DNA from: Paenibacillus oryzisoli
Lineage (GTDB): Bacteria; Bacillota; Bacilli; Paenibacillales; NBRC-103111
Assembly: GCF_001653565.1 (NCBI RefSeq)
Contig: NZ_LYPB01000092.1
Span: 220,140-284,139 of the forward strand
Length of the DNA stretch: 64,000 bases
Direction: 5' to 3'
Shown here: one piece after another, positions 44,319 through 52,862 of the stretch
Numbering within the stretch: position 1 is the stretch's first letter
Layout: each line of letters opens with the position of its first letter
Notes under the pieces: generated by a model
The model's database searches: none
The model's input: only the letters and a program-made list of their open reading frames with translations
Told to the model about the DNA's origin: nothing
Program-made: the position numbers and the translations under genes

Positions 44319-44425
44319 GGAGGAAAACGGTAAAAACCCCACTAAATATAGTCATTTTTTCCAACGTCAGATGATTTTTCCTTTGAAAATTCACATTTGA
44401 TTAATTGATTTTCAATGAATTACAC

Positions 44426-44460
44426 AAAGAGCAAGTCGCTTTAAATGCGACTTGTTCTTT
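44426..44460. terminator. Bidirectional terminator between convergent cargo units
   Basis: AAAGAGCAAGTCGC, a seven-base loop and GCGACTTGTTCTTT form a 14-bp stem with one mismatch. On one side it overlaps the stop of the gene at 44459. Confidence 0.85.
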
Positions 44461-45052
44461 AATTGTTACCCGAATTACTATTATTCGGCTCTTTATAAGT
44501 TACATATAGGAAAAGTGTTTTCATGTTCCTAATCGAAAGAAGTACCGAATGAATTGTTATCGTAAGCCAAGAACCTGCCAATACCCATGCCCACCATGAA
44601 ATTTGCCACTCTTTAAGATTCTGAGGAATGAATGAGCCGATGTAAAAAAGGATAATACTTAAAAAAACTACAATAAGTTGTATAATAACCGCCCACGTAA
44701 AAAAGCAGATTAAAATATCATATAGATTCATTGCTCCATCACTGGTTCGTATACTCCTTAGTACACCTGTAGGACCTCCAATAATCGTAGAGAGTATTGT
44801 TATACTCGCAATATTGAAACCAGCAAGTATCGAGATTGAGGCGATAACTTGCCCACTGACCTGTTGAAACTTTTCAATCAAGGTCGATAGCTTATCAACT
44901 GAGAATGATGTAAACCATAATAACAATATTGATATCAACATCGGCAAGAAAAAATCGATTATTAGTTCCGAAATGGAAGAATATCTCCAATACTTACCGA
45001 ATGTAACAATTGGAAAGTTGTTTGCTTTATAAAAAGCTTTAAGCTTCTGCAT
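44459..45052 (-). CDS. Four-helix membrane protein of a second two-gene cargo unit
   Basis: 197 residues with four clear membrane segments: IIDFFLPMLISILLLWFTSF, VIASISILAGFNIASITILSTI, DILICFFTWAVIIQLIVVFLSIILFYI and WWAWVLAGSWLTITIHSVLL. Short N- and C-terminal tails are in the cytoplasm if the positive-inside rule holds. Its ATG follows the stop of the upstream gene by one base and the SD (AGGGGAG) lies inside that gene, so translation is coupled. A small multi-pass protein made with a soluble partner recalls membrane effectors of defence systems such as Kiwa KwaA, but I cannot show homology. Confidence 0.65.
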   Translation of the reverse strand: MQKLKAFYKANNFPIVTFGKYWRYSSISELIIDFFLPMLISILLLWFTSFSVDKLSTLIEKFQQVSGQVIASISILAGFNIASITILSTIIGGPTGVLRSIRTSDGAMNLYDILICFFTWAVIIQLIVVFLSIILFYIGSFIPQNLKEWQISWWAWVLAGSWLTITIHSVLLSIRNMKTLFLYVTYKEPNNSNSGNN

Positions 45053-45053
45053 C

Positions 45054-45944
45054 CTATTCTCCCCTTAGTAGATCCCTTCTTTGTGCAATCTCAAAAAGAA
45101 CGGTCTCCGCAGACCGTAAAGTAGGTTGCCCAGTTCCATCTACTTCAACACTTCGCTTGTATTTTTCCTGTGACTCATCCATCCTTATAACCTTCTCTGC
45201 TCCTGCAAGCTTACCTTTTACAACAATTTTCGATACTCCTGGCTTATCTTTGTACCTCCTTAAAAAAGGTACTGCACCCACAAGTCCACTTCTTCTAAAT
45301 TTAGCAGAAAAGTCCAGTTTAACACTTGTTGCATCAGTAAGTCCCGCCTCATCCTGTAAAGCTCTTACAGCGACATTTTCATCGGCCGCTGGGTGAGCAG
45401 TAGTTACCTCAATCGAAATTTTATTAACTGAATTTAGAGCTTCTATATTTTCAAAAAAAGAATTATCTAACAAAGTGCATATCTGTATATATGTGAGTTG
45501 GTTTTGCCTAATGACAGGATCACCAAGTTGCTCCAAATATTCCTCAATACGAGGACGATTTAATTTTATGTGAGACTGAAGAAGAAGTAAACCATCACTT
45601 TTTCTAATCAAGAAATATGTGTATATGGTTTCTCCCTCTCTCAGATTCTTCGGATTTGGTCGTCTTGTAAGATTATCCGCATGTATTAATTCTCCTGTTG
45701 TACCGTATTCGGCATAAGCAAAACGTCCAAACAAATAATTTGTCTCAATTGAAAAGTGATCTAAATATATTAACCATGAATCGTGGAATCTCCTTGTCTT
45801 TGCAGTATCTGTTAATTGTGAAATATAATCAAAAAGGTCACTTATGATCGTATGATCCCATTTAATCGTGTCCACCTGTCTTTGCCCATCTAAGTAATGC
45901 AAATCAATCTGGTATGCATAGAAGTTTTTACTCTTTGTTGCCAA
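45054..45944 (-). CDS. Soluble partner protein of the four-helix membrane protein, function unknown
   Basis: 296 residues from a TTG at 45944, nine bases after AAAAGGAG; the ATG three codons upstream abuts the SD and is less likely. No known motif. The sequence FYAYQIDLHYLDG at the start and FLIRKSDGLLLLQSHIKLNRPRIEEYL in the middle suggest a beta-rich sensor fold, possibly DUF6731-like, but this is from memory and weak. The C-terminal third is charged. First gene of the pair; the membrane protein gene is coupled behind it. Confidence 0.65.
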   Translation of the reverse strand: MATKSKNFYAYQIDLHYLDGQRQVDTIKWDHTIISDLFDYISQLTDTAKTRRFHDSWLIYLDHFSIETNYLFGRFAYAEYGTTGELIHADNLTRRPNPKNLREGETIYTYFLIRKSDGLLLLQSHIKLNRPRIEEYLEQLGDPVIRQNQLTYIQICTLLDNSFFENIEALNSVNKISIEVTTAHPAADENVAVRALQDEAGLTDATSVKLDFSAKFRRSGLVGAVPFLRRYKDKPGVSKIVVKGKLAGAEKVIRMDESQEKYKRSVEVDGTGQPTLRSAETVLFEIAQRRDLLRGE

Positions 45945-46268
45945 TTTCCCCATCTCCTTTTGGCGTATTAATTCGACAAATTCGAGGAAAATCCTTCCTA
46001 TTTATACCCTGACATTCTGAAAAGAGAGCTAACAGTGGCAGGAAAATAGAGTTTTCCGAAGAATTACATATTTTTATGTATGAATTTTTTTTTTTGGGAA
46101 AAATGAAATGGATATTGGATTAAGTTTTCTTATGATGTTAATACACACGATCATACACTAATTGATAAATATGTAGGGGACATAATTTATCGGTAGAAAA
46201 CTTCATTCACCCACTGTATTGGACGGATAAGGAAGAGACTCTGGTTTACTTGTAAGGGGGATATAAAT
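45945..46268. other. Divergent promoter region
   Basis: 320 bp of AT-rich DNA between divergent cargo genes. It has a run of ten T after 46081 and no supported gene. GTAAGGGGG at the right end is the ribosome site of the next gene. Confidence 0.4.
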
Positions 46269-46925
46269 GTGGTTATTGCAAGGTTGAGTGAAGAGTCCTT
46301 TACCATGGAACTAGAAAAGTTAGCTTTATCGGTGAGAGTCAACTTTTATTTGATAGGTAAGGATTTACAGGAGGGTAAATCAAAACAAGAGGTAAAGGAA
46401 AAATACGACACTTATTGGAAGGTCGTTGATAAAATTGAGGAGAAGCTGGAGAATGGCATACCAGTTGAAGATTCGATACCACCTCTTCCGACTATCCAAG
46501 AAAAATATGATACACCTCAAGGGAGGCTAAGAGTAGCGTCCTACCTTCTTGAAGGAGGGATGGATGAGGACGAGGTTGTTGCATATATGGGAATACCGCT
46601 TCGTGAAGTGAAAACTGAACAGTCAGTCATACGAGCCGAATTCAAAAATATTGCTGACATGGGTTCTCATTGGGATTATGTTTTGAAGAAAAGAGTGGAG
46701 AACATAGGCGAAAAACATAGATCCGCAGTTATTGTCCGTGCGATCCATGACATGTTAGTGGACGAGGTTCCTTATAATCTAATCGTAAGAATTGTTAATC
46801 AGCCGATTGATATGGTGCTGATAGTCGAACGGGAAATTCGGGATGCAGAACGTAAAGCACTTGAAATAATCGAGCGAGGTGTTGATTCGATTCCTAAACA
46901 TATTACAGAATATAATGGCGAATAA
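46269..46925 (+). CDS. Helical cargo protein with repeated HTH-like units, function unknown
   Basis: 218 residues, almost all predicted helix. The start is a GTG 8 bp after AAGGGGG. Two segments have the look of helix-turn-helix units: LLEGGMDEDEVVAYMGIPLREVKTEQ (about residues 93-118) and MLVDEVPYNLIVRIVNQPIDMVLIVERE (about 166-193); a third, weaker one (LQEGKSKQEVKEKYDTYWKVVDKIE) precedes them. This could mean a DNA-binding or scaffold role. Same strand as the next small gene, 41 bp away. Not recognised. Confidence 0.6.
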   Translation: MVIARLSEESFTMELEKLALSVRVNFYLIGKDLQEGKSKQEVKEKYDTYWKVVDKIEEKLENGIPVEDSIPPLPTIQEKYDTPQGRLRVASYLLEGGMDEDEVVAYMGIPLREVKTEQSVIRAEFKNIADMGSHWDYVLKKRVENIGEKHRSAVIVRAIHDMLVDEVPYNLIVRIVNQPIDMVLIVEREIRDAERKALEIIERGVDSIPKHITEYNGE

Positions 46926-46966
46926 GTCGGTTTGGAAGCGGTTGTTCGGGGGTTAAGGAGAAATTT

Positions 46967-47257
46967 ATGATATTTAAAGATAGTTGGGATGTCATTAATA
47001 CTTTGCTTGATATAGGAGTAGAACGTCGTCAAATTCCGATCTATGAGAATGCGGTCATGTACGAAGATGGAGATTTTATTAAAAGGTATTATGGGAATGA
47101 ATCAAACCTAATAAACTCCATACTCCATCTCGCAGGATTCCCACCGATCGGGGATGAATACTACTTATTATTGCCTAACTTTATTAATGAGGATGGCGAT
47201 ATCAAGAGTGATAATTTTTCGAAATATATGAATTACATGGAGAATTTTCTCAATTGA
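46967..47257 (+). CDS. Small cargo protein, function unknown
   Basis: 96 residues, acidic. AAGGAG lies before the ATG. The sequence (IFKDSWDVINTLLDIGVERRQIPIYENAVMYEDGDFI) is not recognised; no membrane or signal segment. It follows the 218-residue gene on the same strand and may be its partner. Confidence 0.55.
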   Translation: MIFKDSWDVINTLLDIGVERRQIPIYENAVMYEDGDFIKRYYGNESNLINSILHLAGFPPIGDEYYLLLPNFINEDGDIKSDNFSKYMNYMENFLN

Positions 47258-47652
47258 TATGAGAATATTTTATCAATCCTGAAGAAAAATCAAGGGAAAT
47301 GTTACTTCATACGCTCAAGTATTGGCATTTATATATACTTGATAATGAGACGTAAAAAAAGAGAAAAAGAAGGAGAATCCTCAAAACAAGCAAGTGAAAA
47401 GGTTCACTCAGCATATGGACAATTGTTGTTATCAATGGAACAACCCTCATTAACAAACATAAATCGTCGTTATTCTATTGCAGTACCTCATACGAATGAA
47501 TTTGTAAGTCAATAAAAAAAACCTCAACATCTTCATATATATCTAAATCTTCATTTCTTATTAATTGATGATTCTAATCATACAATTAAAATTGAAGAAA
47601 AATCGCCTTTATGCAAAAATTTGAAATACTTGAGATATTTAAATAGTTGGCA
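47258..47652. other. Intergenic region with a weak 56-codon ORF
   Basis: An ATG at 47345 opens 56 codons to 47515 (basic MRRKKREKEGESSKQ start) without a visible ribosome site; I do not count it as a gene. No other structure until the palindrome at 47653. Confidence 0.35.
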
Positions 47653-47688
47653 TAATAAAAATAACCGCGGCCGCGGTTATTTTTATTA
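47653..47688. terminator. Perfect 36-bp palindrome, probable bidirectional terminator
   Basis: Two perfect 18-base arms without spacer: an AT outer part (TAATAAAAATAA) and a GC-only core (CCGCGGCCGCGG, with a NotI site). RNA from either strand would form a hairpin with A and U flanks. It separates the plus-strand gene ending at 47257 from the minus-strand peptidase gene ending at 47722. Confidence 0.75.
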
Positions 47689-47721
47689 CTTGAGATGAGT
47701 ATGTAGTAATAGAATACTTAC

Positions 47722-48447
47722 CTATAGGTCCCGAACAATCTCATCATCCAATAATGTTTTTCGTTTTTCCCAATCTGGCATTAGCGAATACAGCATATTA
47801 TAAAAGCTATCACTATGATCATTGTACTTAAAGTGTATTAGTTCATGCAAAATCACATATTCGATGCAGTGCTTTGGGGCCTTAATAAGTTCGGAATTAA
47901 GGAGAATTGTTTGGGAGTCAATAAGAGCTGACCCCCACCTTGCCTTCATCACTCGAAAATCAATAGATGGTCGTACTATCCCATATTTCTGAACCAAAGA
48001 ATATATTTTATCCAACGATTTTTCGAATACAATTCGTACCTTCTCCTGATACCATTCCTCAATAAGTTCTGCTTTTCGAGCGAAATTATTTGGTTCTCTT
48101 ACCATTAAGACTATAAATCCACGATAATATTTCACTTTCTCTTCTTCAATTGTATCCTGAACACGTAACCTATATTGTTTACCTAGATATTTAATGGACT
48201 CTCCACTTACATATTCTCGTTCACTTTGTTTATAAGGCTGAACGTTCTCAAACATCTTTACATTTTTAGTGATCCATGCACCCTTGCTTTTGACGAAATC
48301 ATAAATAAAACTTAATGGGACTTTCTCCGAAGCCGATACCATAATCGTCATATCTGGCTTAATGTTAAGATTCACATTCTTAACACTCTTTCGTTCAATT
48401 ACAAACTCAATTGTTCGATCGGCGTATACGATCTGATGTTTATCCAT
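47722..48447 (-). CDS. YgjP-like zinc metallopeptidase (DUF45/WLM type) linked to type I R-M
   Basis: 241 residues. Zinc motif HELIH (H201, E202, H205) with a third ligand in NDHSD (H211), the YgjP/UPF0005-like DUF45 arrangement; the first half is a beta-rich domain (RTIEFVIERKSVKNVNLNIKPD). AAGGTAG is before the ATG. It lies 12 bp after hsdR and belongs to that operon; such peptidase genes often accompany type I restriction loci. Its role is unknown, possibly control of HsdR turnover. Confidence 0.85.
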   Translation of the reverse strand: MDKHQIVYADRTIEFVIERKSVKNVNLNIKPDMTIMVSASEKVPLSFIYDFVKSKGAWITKNVKMFENVQPYKQSEREYVSGESIKYLGKQYRLRVQDTIEEEKVKYYRGFIVLMVREPNNFARKAELIEEWYQEKVRIVFEKSLDKIYSLVQKYGIVRPSIDFRVMKARWGSALIDSQTILLNSELIKAPKHCIEYVILHELIHFKYNDHSDSFYNMLYSLMPDWEKRKTLLDDEIVRDL

Positions 48448-48459
48448 GTTACCACTACC

Positions 48460-51400
48460 TTAATAGCGACGTAAAGCTACTGTCTTTATTTGCTCAATAA
48501 TCATATCCACTTGATCAAAACCCAGCTTCACGTTATGCTCTTTTGTAAAATCAAATATAAGGTCATCTAACTCTTGAGCAATCCGATTGTGGACTTCAAT
48601 GTTTTCATGCCAATCCACCTTAGTGTAAGCACGAATAATATCCTCCATTTTCAATGCTAGTTTGGCTAATAATTCGTCGCCCATCTTATGCTCTTTCATG
48701 ATGTCATTCGTCACACCATAGAAAGCCTGAGCATTTGCATTTTTCTTGATACTATCGTGATAATCTTCAACAGGTTCACCTTTCTGATATTCCTTTTTGA
48801 GATCATTCATTCTCTGCAAATATTCAGCTTCGGAAATGCGTTGTTGCTTATAAGCATCAATTGCTTCCTTGATCCGTTCGGAAAACTTCTTATAATAGGC
48901 AGGATTCTCATCCCATTTAGTATTTACACTTTTTGTGAGGCGAGTACGAATGGCATCCGCTTTAGCACGTTTAGATTCTAACCGCTCCAATTCATCTTCA
49001 AATGCTTTTTCGTTGAGAATATCAACAGGGTTTGTTATTCGAATAACTTCTTCTGCAGAGATGTAATGATCCATTAGAGTTTGCATCTTTGCTTCATATT
49101 CTTTATGGTCGATGGTATCCGAATACCTAAGCTTTACTGCTTTGCGAAGTTCCTGAAAAAACTTCAAATCTTTTTTATAATTTTTCAATTCATCAAATGG
49201 CAAGGCGTTATAGATTTTCTCAGATTCTAAAGCAATGCCAAGATTTTTTCCGAATTTAGATAGAACTCCGTAAAATTCTTGCCTACGCTCTTCATCCTCT
49301 AACCACACTTCATATTCTTCCGTATCCTGTTTGTTCCTGATTGGAGAAAAAATTTGTAGTAAATCAGAATGATATTGTCTTAACGAACCAATAATGCTAA
49401 TCACATCATAAATGGCCCCTTGTAAGTCTTTTGGATCAAAGTTTTCAAGGCCCGCACCAGAATACATTTCTAATGCCTGATCTAGTCTATCAAGCAATCC
49501 TCTGTAGTCAATAATTAATCCATAATCCTTACCGTCATACAATCGATTTACCCTTGCAATCGCCTGTAACAATGTATGCTCTTTCATGGGCTTATCAATA
49601 TATAGAACAGTAGCTCTCGGTGCATCAAAACCTGTAAGTAGCTTATCAACAACGATTAACAGCTCGATCTCATCACCATCGATGAAATCCTCTTTTATTG
49701 CATCTTCATAGGACTGATCATCACCGTAGCGATTCATCATGCGATTCCAAAAATTAAGCACCTTGTCTCTGGAAACCTCATCAACAGCCTCATGCCCTTC
49801 TCTTTGATCAGGCGGAGATATTACAACTGCACAGGTAAAATCACCAAGCTCTTCGAAAGCCTCCAGATAACGAATTGCTTCGTTCTTGCTGTTGGTTGCA
49901 AGCATTGCTTTAAACTGACTTCCTTGCGTTTTATAATTATTAAGAAAATGCTGATTAATATCGAAGGCAATCATGCTAATCCGTTGATTGGATGATGCAA
50001 TTCGTTCGAACTGACTCCACTTTTTCATGACCTCATCTTTTTGCTTTTCATTCAAGTTACGAGTGATCATCTCCAGGCGGGTATCAATCGCCTTTTGATT
50101 GACGGTCTGATCAACCATCTTCCCTTCATATAAAAGAGGAACAATCGCTTTGTCTCTAACACCATCAGCAATCGTGTAAGTATGAATCAATTTACCGAAC
50201 TTAATCATAGTGCTTTTTTCTTTCTTCATAAGAGGTGTGCCTGTAAACCCCAGATAACAGGCATTAGGGAAAACCTTTTTCATTTTAATATGAAGTTCAC
50301 CATATTGTGAGCGATGTGACTCATCAACTAAGATAAAGATATCTCTGGATTCTATAGGCTTTTGCTTTGTTGAAGCGGACTCGAACTTGTGAACCAGTGT
50401 CGTTACAATATCCGCATTATTGTCATTAATGAGATCCACTAAGTGTGAGCCTGATGTTGCTCTGCTCGCCTTTAACCTAGTATGTTTAAACGTCTTTTGT
50501 ATTTGTTTATCCAGCTCAACTCGATCCGTTACAATAACAACTTTTGGATTATGCTCATTCATCTCAGAGAGGATATATTTCGCCAGCATCACCATCGTTA
50601 GGCTCTTACCCGAACCCTGTGTATGCCAAATGACACCAGATTGACGATTTCCGTTTTCATCACGATCCTGGATGGTCTTGATGATTTCCTTGATAGCAAA
50701 GTATTGCTGGTAACGAGTGACCTTTTTCACGTCTTTATCGAATAAAGTAAAGAAGTGCGTCAACTCCAGGAACCTCTCTGGATGAAACAGAGAAATGATA
50801 TTCTTGTCCTGCATCGTTGGCAAGCGGCCATCAACTGTTTCATTCAAAATAGCCTGCAACCATTCTTCTTTTTCTTCCTTCCACACCGACCAGAACTTCT
50901 TTGGTGTATTGCATGTTGCATATTTCGTCTCATTTTTGTTCGTTGACAAGACGATTTGCACATACTTAAAAAGTTGTGGGGCATAGTTTTTCCCTTGATT
51001 ACGAATCATTTGCTCAATACCCTGTTCGATTGAGATTGATGCTTTCTTGCATTCAATAATCGCAAACGGGATACCATTCACGAACAATACAACATCGGGA
51101 CGTATTGTACCTCGTCCATCCATTCGTTCTACAGCAAATTCTTCAACCACGTGAAAAACGTTATTCTCGAATTTATCCCAATCGATATACTGAATTGTAA
51201 ATGACTTCTTTGAGCCATCAGGTAAAAATTCAGTGTAGCTTCGCTTTAACATCAGCGTCTCGAAGATCTTCTCATTCGTCTTCACAAGTCCATCTGTTAA
51301 AGGCTCATCCAAATCACGAATCGCTTGCTCAATATTCTTCTGACTGAACTTATACGTAACGCCCTTGTATTCGTATGAGTTGAACTCTTTCAATTTCTCT

Positions 51401-51552
51401 TCCAATACCGTTTTCAACAAAACGTCATAGAAATTTCCACGCATTGATTCAGCCTGCTCAGGACTAAGAAGCTTATATTTCAAACCCTGTAACAACTCAA
51501 GTGCTGGCTGTTGGCTAATAAGTCGCTCATCATAACTATTCTGTCGTTCCAC
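48460..51552 (-). CDS. hsdR: Type I restriction endonuclease subunit R
   Basis: Motor and nuclease subunit that translocates DNA and cuts unmodified molecules. About 1,030 residues. N-terminal PD-(D/E)XK nuclease (RPDVVLFVNGIPFAIIECKKA), helicase motif I TQGSGKSLTMVMLA, motif II ILVDESHRSQYG, motif VI-like LLQAIARVNRLYDGK, and a C-terminal helical region that docks on the methylase. I start it at a GTG (51552) directly after GGAGGTG; the frame opens 13 codons earlier. Last restriction gene of the M-S-R operon, 42 bp after hsdS. Confidence 0.95.
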   Translation of the reverse strand: MERQNSYDERLISQQPALELLQGLKYKLLSPEQAESMRGNFYDVLLKTVLEEKLKEFNSYEYKGVTYKFSQKNIEQAIRDLDEPLTDGLVKTNEKIFETLMLKRSYTEFLPDGSKKSFTIQYIDWDKFENNVFHVVEEFAVERMDGRGTIRPDVVLFVNGIPFAIIECKKASISIEQGIEQMIRNQGKNYAPQLFKYVQIVLSTNKNETKYATCNTPKKFWSVWKEEKEEWLQAILNETVDGRLPTMQDKNIISLFHPERFLELTHFFTLFDKDVKKVTRYQQYFAIKEIIKTIQDRDENGNRQSGVIWHTQGSGKSLTMVMLAKYILSEMNEHNPKVVIVTDRVELDKQIQKTFKHTRLKASRATSGSHLVDLINDNNADIVTTLVHKFESASTKQKPIESRDIFILVDESHRSQYGELHIKMKKVFPNACYLGFTGTPLMKKEKSTMIKFGKLIHTYTIADGVRDKAIVPLLYEGKMVDQTVNQKAIDTRLEMITRNLNEKQKDEVMKKWSQFERIASSNQRISMIAFDINQHFLNNYKTQGSQFKAMLATNSKNEAIRYLEAFEELGDFTCAVVISPPDQREGHEAVDEVSRDKVLNFWNRMMNRYGDDQSYEDAIKEDFIDGDEIELLIVVDKLLTGFDAPRATVLYIDKPMKEHTLLQAIARVNRLYDGKDYGLIIDYRGLLDRLDQALEMYSGAGLENFDPKDLQGAIYDVISIIGSLRQYHSDLLQIFSPIRNKQDTEEYEVWLEDEERRQEFYGVLSKFGKNLGIALESEKIYNALPFDELKNYKKDLKFFQELRKAVKLRYSDTIDHKEYEAKMQTLMDHYISAEEVIRITNPVDILNEKAFEDELERLESKRAKADAIRTRLTKSVNTKWDENPAYYKKFSERIKEAIDAYKQQRISEAEYLQRMNDLKKEYQKGEPVEDYHDSIKKNANAQAFYGVTNDIMKEHKMGDELLAKLALKMEDIIRAYTKVDWHENIEVHNRIAQELDDLIFDFTKEHNVKLGFDQVDMIIEQIKTVALRRY

Positions 51553-51594
51553 ATTCACACCTCCAAGATAAGGATTAGAAGAAAAGGGCAAAGG

Positions 51595-52851
51595 TTAGAC
51601 CTTTACCCGCACTTTCCCTGTTAGTAAGAGTTGCATAAGACCTTTTTTTTGCTGTTTAATATATTCAAGTTCAATTCCCATGAGTTCTATCTGGTTATCC
51701 AGAGAGAGTAATACTCCTGCAATCGCCTTTTGCTCACTAACATCTTGTGGCACTAACACTTTGATTACCTTAAATTTTTCATATTTTAGATTCAAAGTAT
51801 CGTCAACTAAACCCTGTGAATACCTTCTAAATAGGTTGACTGTATGGGGAAGTTTGAATAAAAAACTCATGAAAATTGAATCTACTCGTTTAGTAGGCTT
51901 CAAAATAGTATATGCAGGACTTACTATTCCCTCATACTTGGAAACACCTGATACACCTTGCCACATTCGCATAGTGTTATAACCAATGTCCAATGGCATT
52001 ATGCGTTTATACTTTGATTTATCTTCACTCGAATTATCTTTAATTTCGACTTCAGTACGTCGTACTATCCCTTTCTGAGAAGTAATAGCCAACAACTCAA
52101 GTTCATTAAAAGCAACTTCTTTTCTTTCTTTGAATAAATCCCCTAACCTTGATTCTACCCATTCCCCATTAAATCCTGGAATTCTGACCTTCCCCGTTAG
52201 CAACTTCTGCATTAGACCTTTTTTCTGCTCTTTCTTCTGCTCGATCAGCTTTACTTTTAACTCGATTGCTTTATCCCAGGAGTTGATTGTCTCAATAATT
52301 TTCCCTTGCTCTTTAATACCTGGTAACTGAATATGCATTTCTTTCATAATCTGCGTTGTTAAATTATTAAATACGCCTCCTGTAGTAGCAGAAGACTGCA
52401 TCTTGTCATGCAAGAGTTCAAAAAAATAGTATAGGTACTCAGGTAATAAATCTTTGTAATTATCAAAACCAAAGAATCCATCGTGTATACATGCAGGTAC
52501 GCCGAGTATTCCTGGTATTGCAACCCTTGTTCCAGAGCAACTTAATACTACAGTACCTTCAGGTACATACCTACTTTTTTTCGCTCCCTCTTCAGTTAAA
52601 CTATCAACGGATGGAATTACGTATTTACCATCCCTGCTTACATCTTCTATTAATAACCTTGGTATACTTCCTCCGTAATATTTTGGATCTCCTTTTGGTC
52701 TCGGACTTGCTCCCCGAAAAACTCGAACTACTTCTGAAATCTGGACATTTCTCCAATCTTCAGGAAAAAGCCCATAGCCAGTTTCTATATATCCTTGAGG
52801 TGGTATACCTGTATTTAGCAATTGTAATCTTTCCTTAGTAATCTCGTTCAT
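51595..52851 (-). CDS. hsdS: Type I restriction enzyme specificity subunit S
   Basis: Recognises the bipartite DNA target. 418 residues with two target-recognition domains, each followed by a conserved helix and the repeated spacer motif KGLMQKLLTGKVRI (about residue 210) and KGLMQLLLTGKVRV (C-terminus). GGTGAG lies 6 bp before the ATG. Starts 11 bp after the hsdM stop. The TRDs look intact, so the system should be specific and functional. Confidence 0.94.
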   Translation of the reverse strand: MNEITKERLQLLNTGIPPQGYIETGYGLFPEDWRNVQISEVVRVFRGASPRPKGDPKYYGGSIPRLLIEDVSRDGKYVIPSVDSLTEEGAKKSRYVPEGTVVLSCSGTRVAIPGILGVPACIHDGFFGFDNYKDLLPEYLYYFFELLHDKMQSSATTGGVFNNLTTQIMKEMHIQLPGIKEQGKIIETINSWDKAIELKVKLIEQKKEQKKGLMQKLLTGKVRIPGFNGEWVESRLGDLFKERKEVAFNELELLAITSQKGIVRRTEVEIKDNSSEDKSKYKRIMPLDIGYNTMRMWQGVSGVSKYEGIVSPAYTILKPTKRVDSIFMSFLFKLPHTVNLFRRYSQGLVDDTLNLKYEKFKVIKVLVPQDVSEQKAIAGVLLSLDNQIELMGIELEYIKQQKKGLMQLLLTGKVRVKV

Positions 52852-52862
52852 ATTTTACTCAC

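Noticed and set aside
44459..45944. Assignment as the Kiwa defence system
   Set aside because: Membrane plus soluble plan is similar, but gene order is reversed and I see no sequence motif proving KwaA/KwaB identity.
47345..47515. 56-codon basic ORF downstream of the 96-residue cargo gene
   Set aside because: No ribosome site and no recognisable feature; kept only as a note in the intergenic entry.
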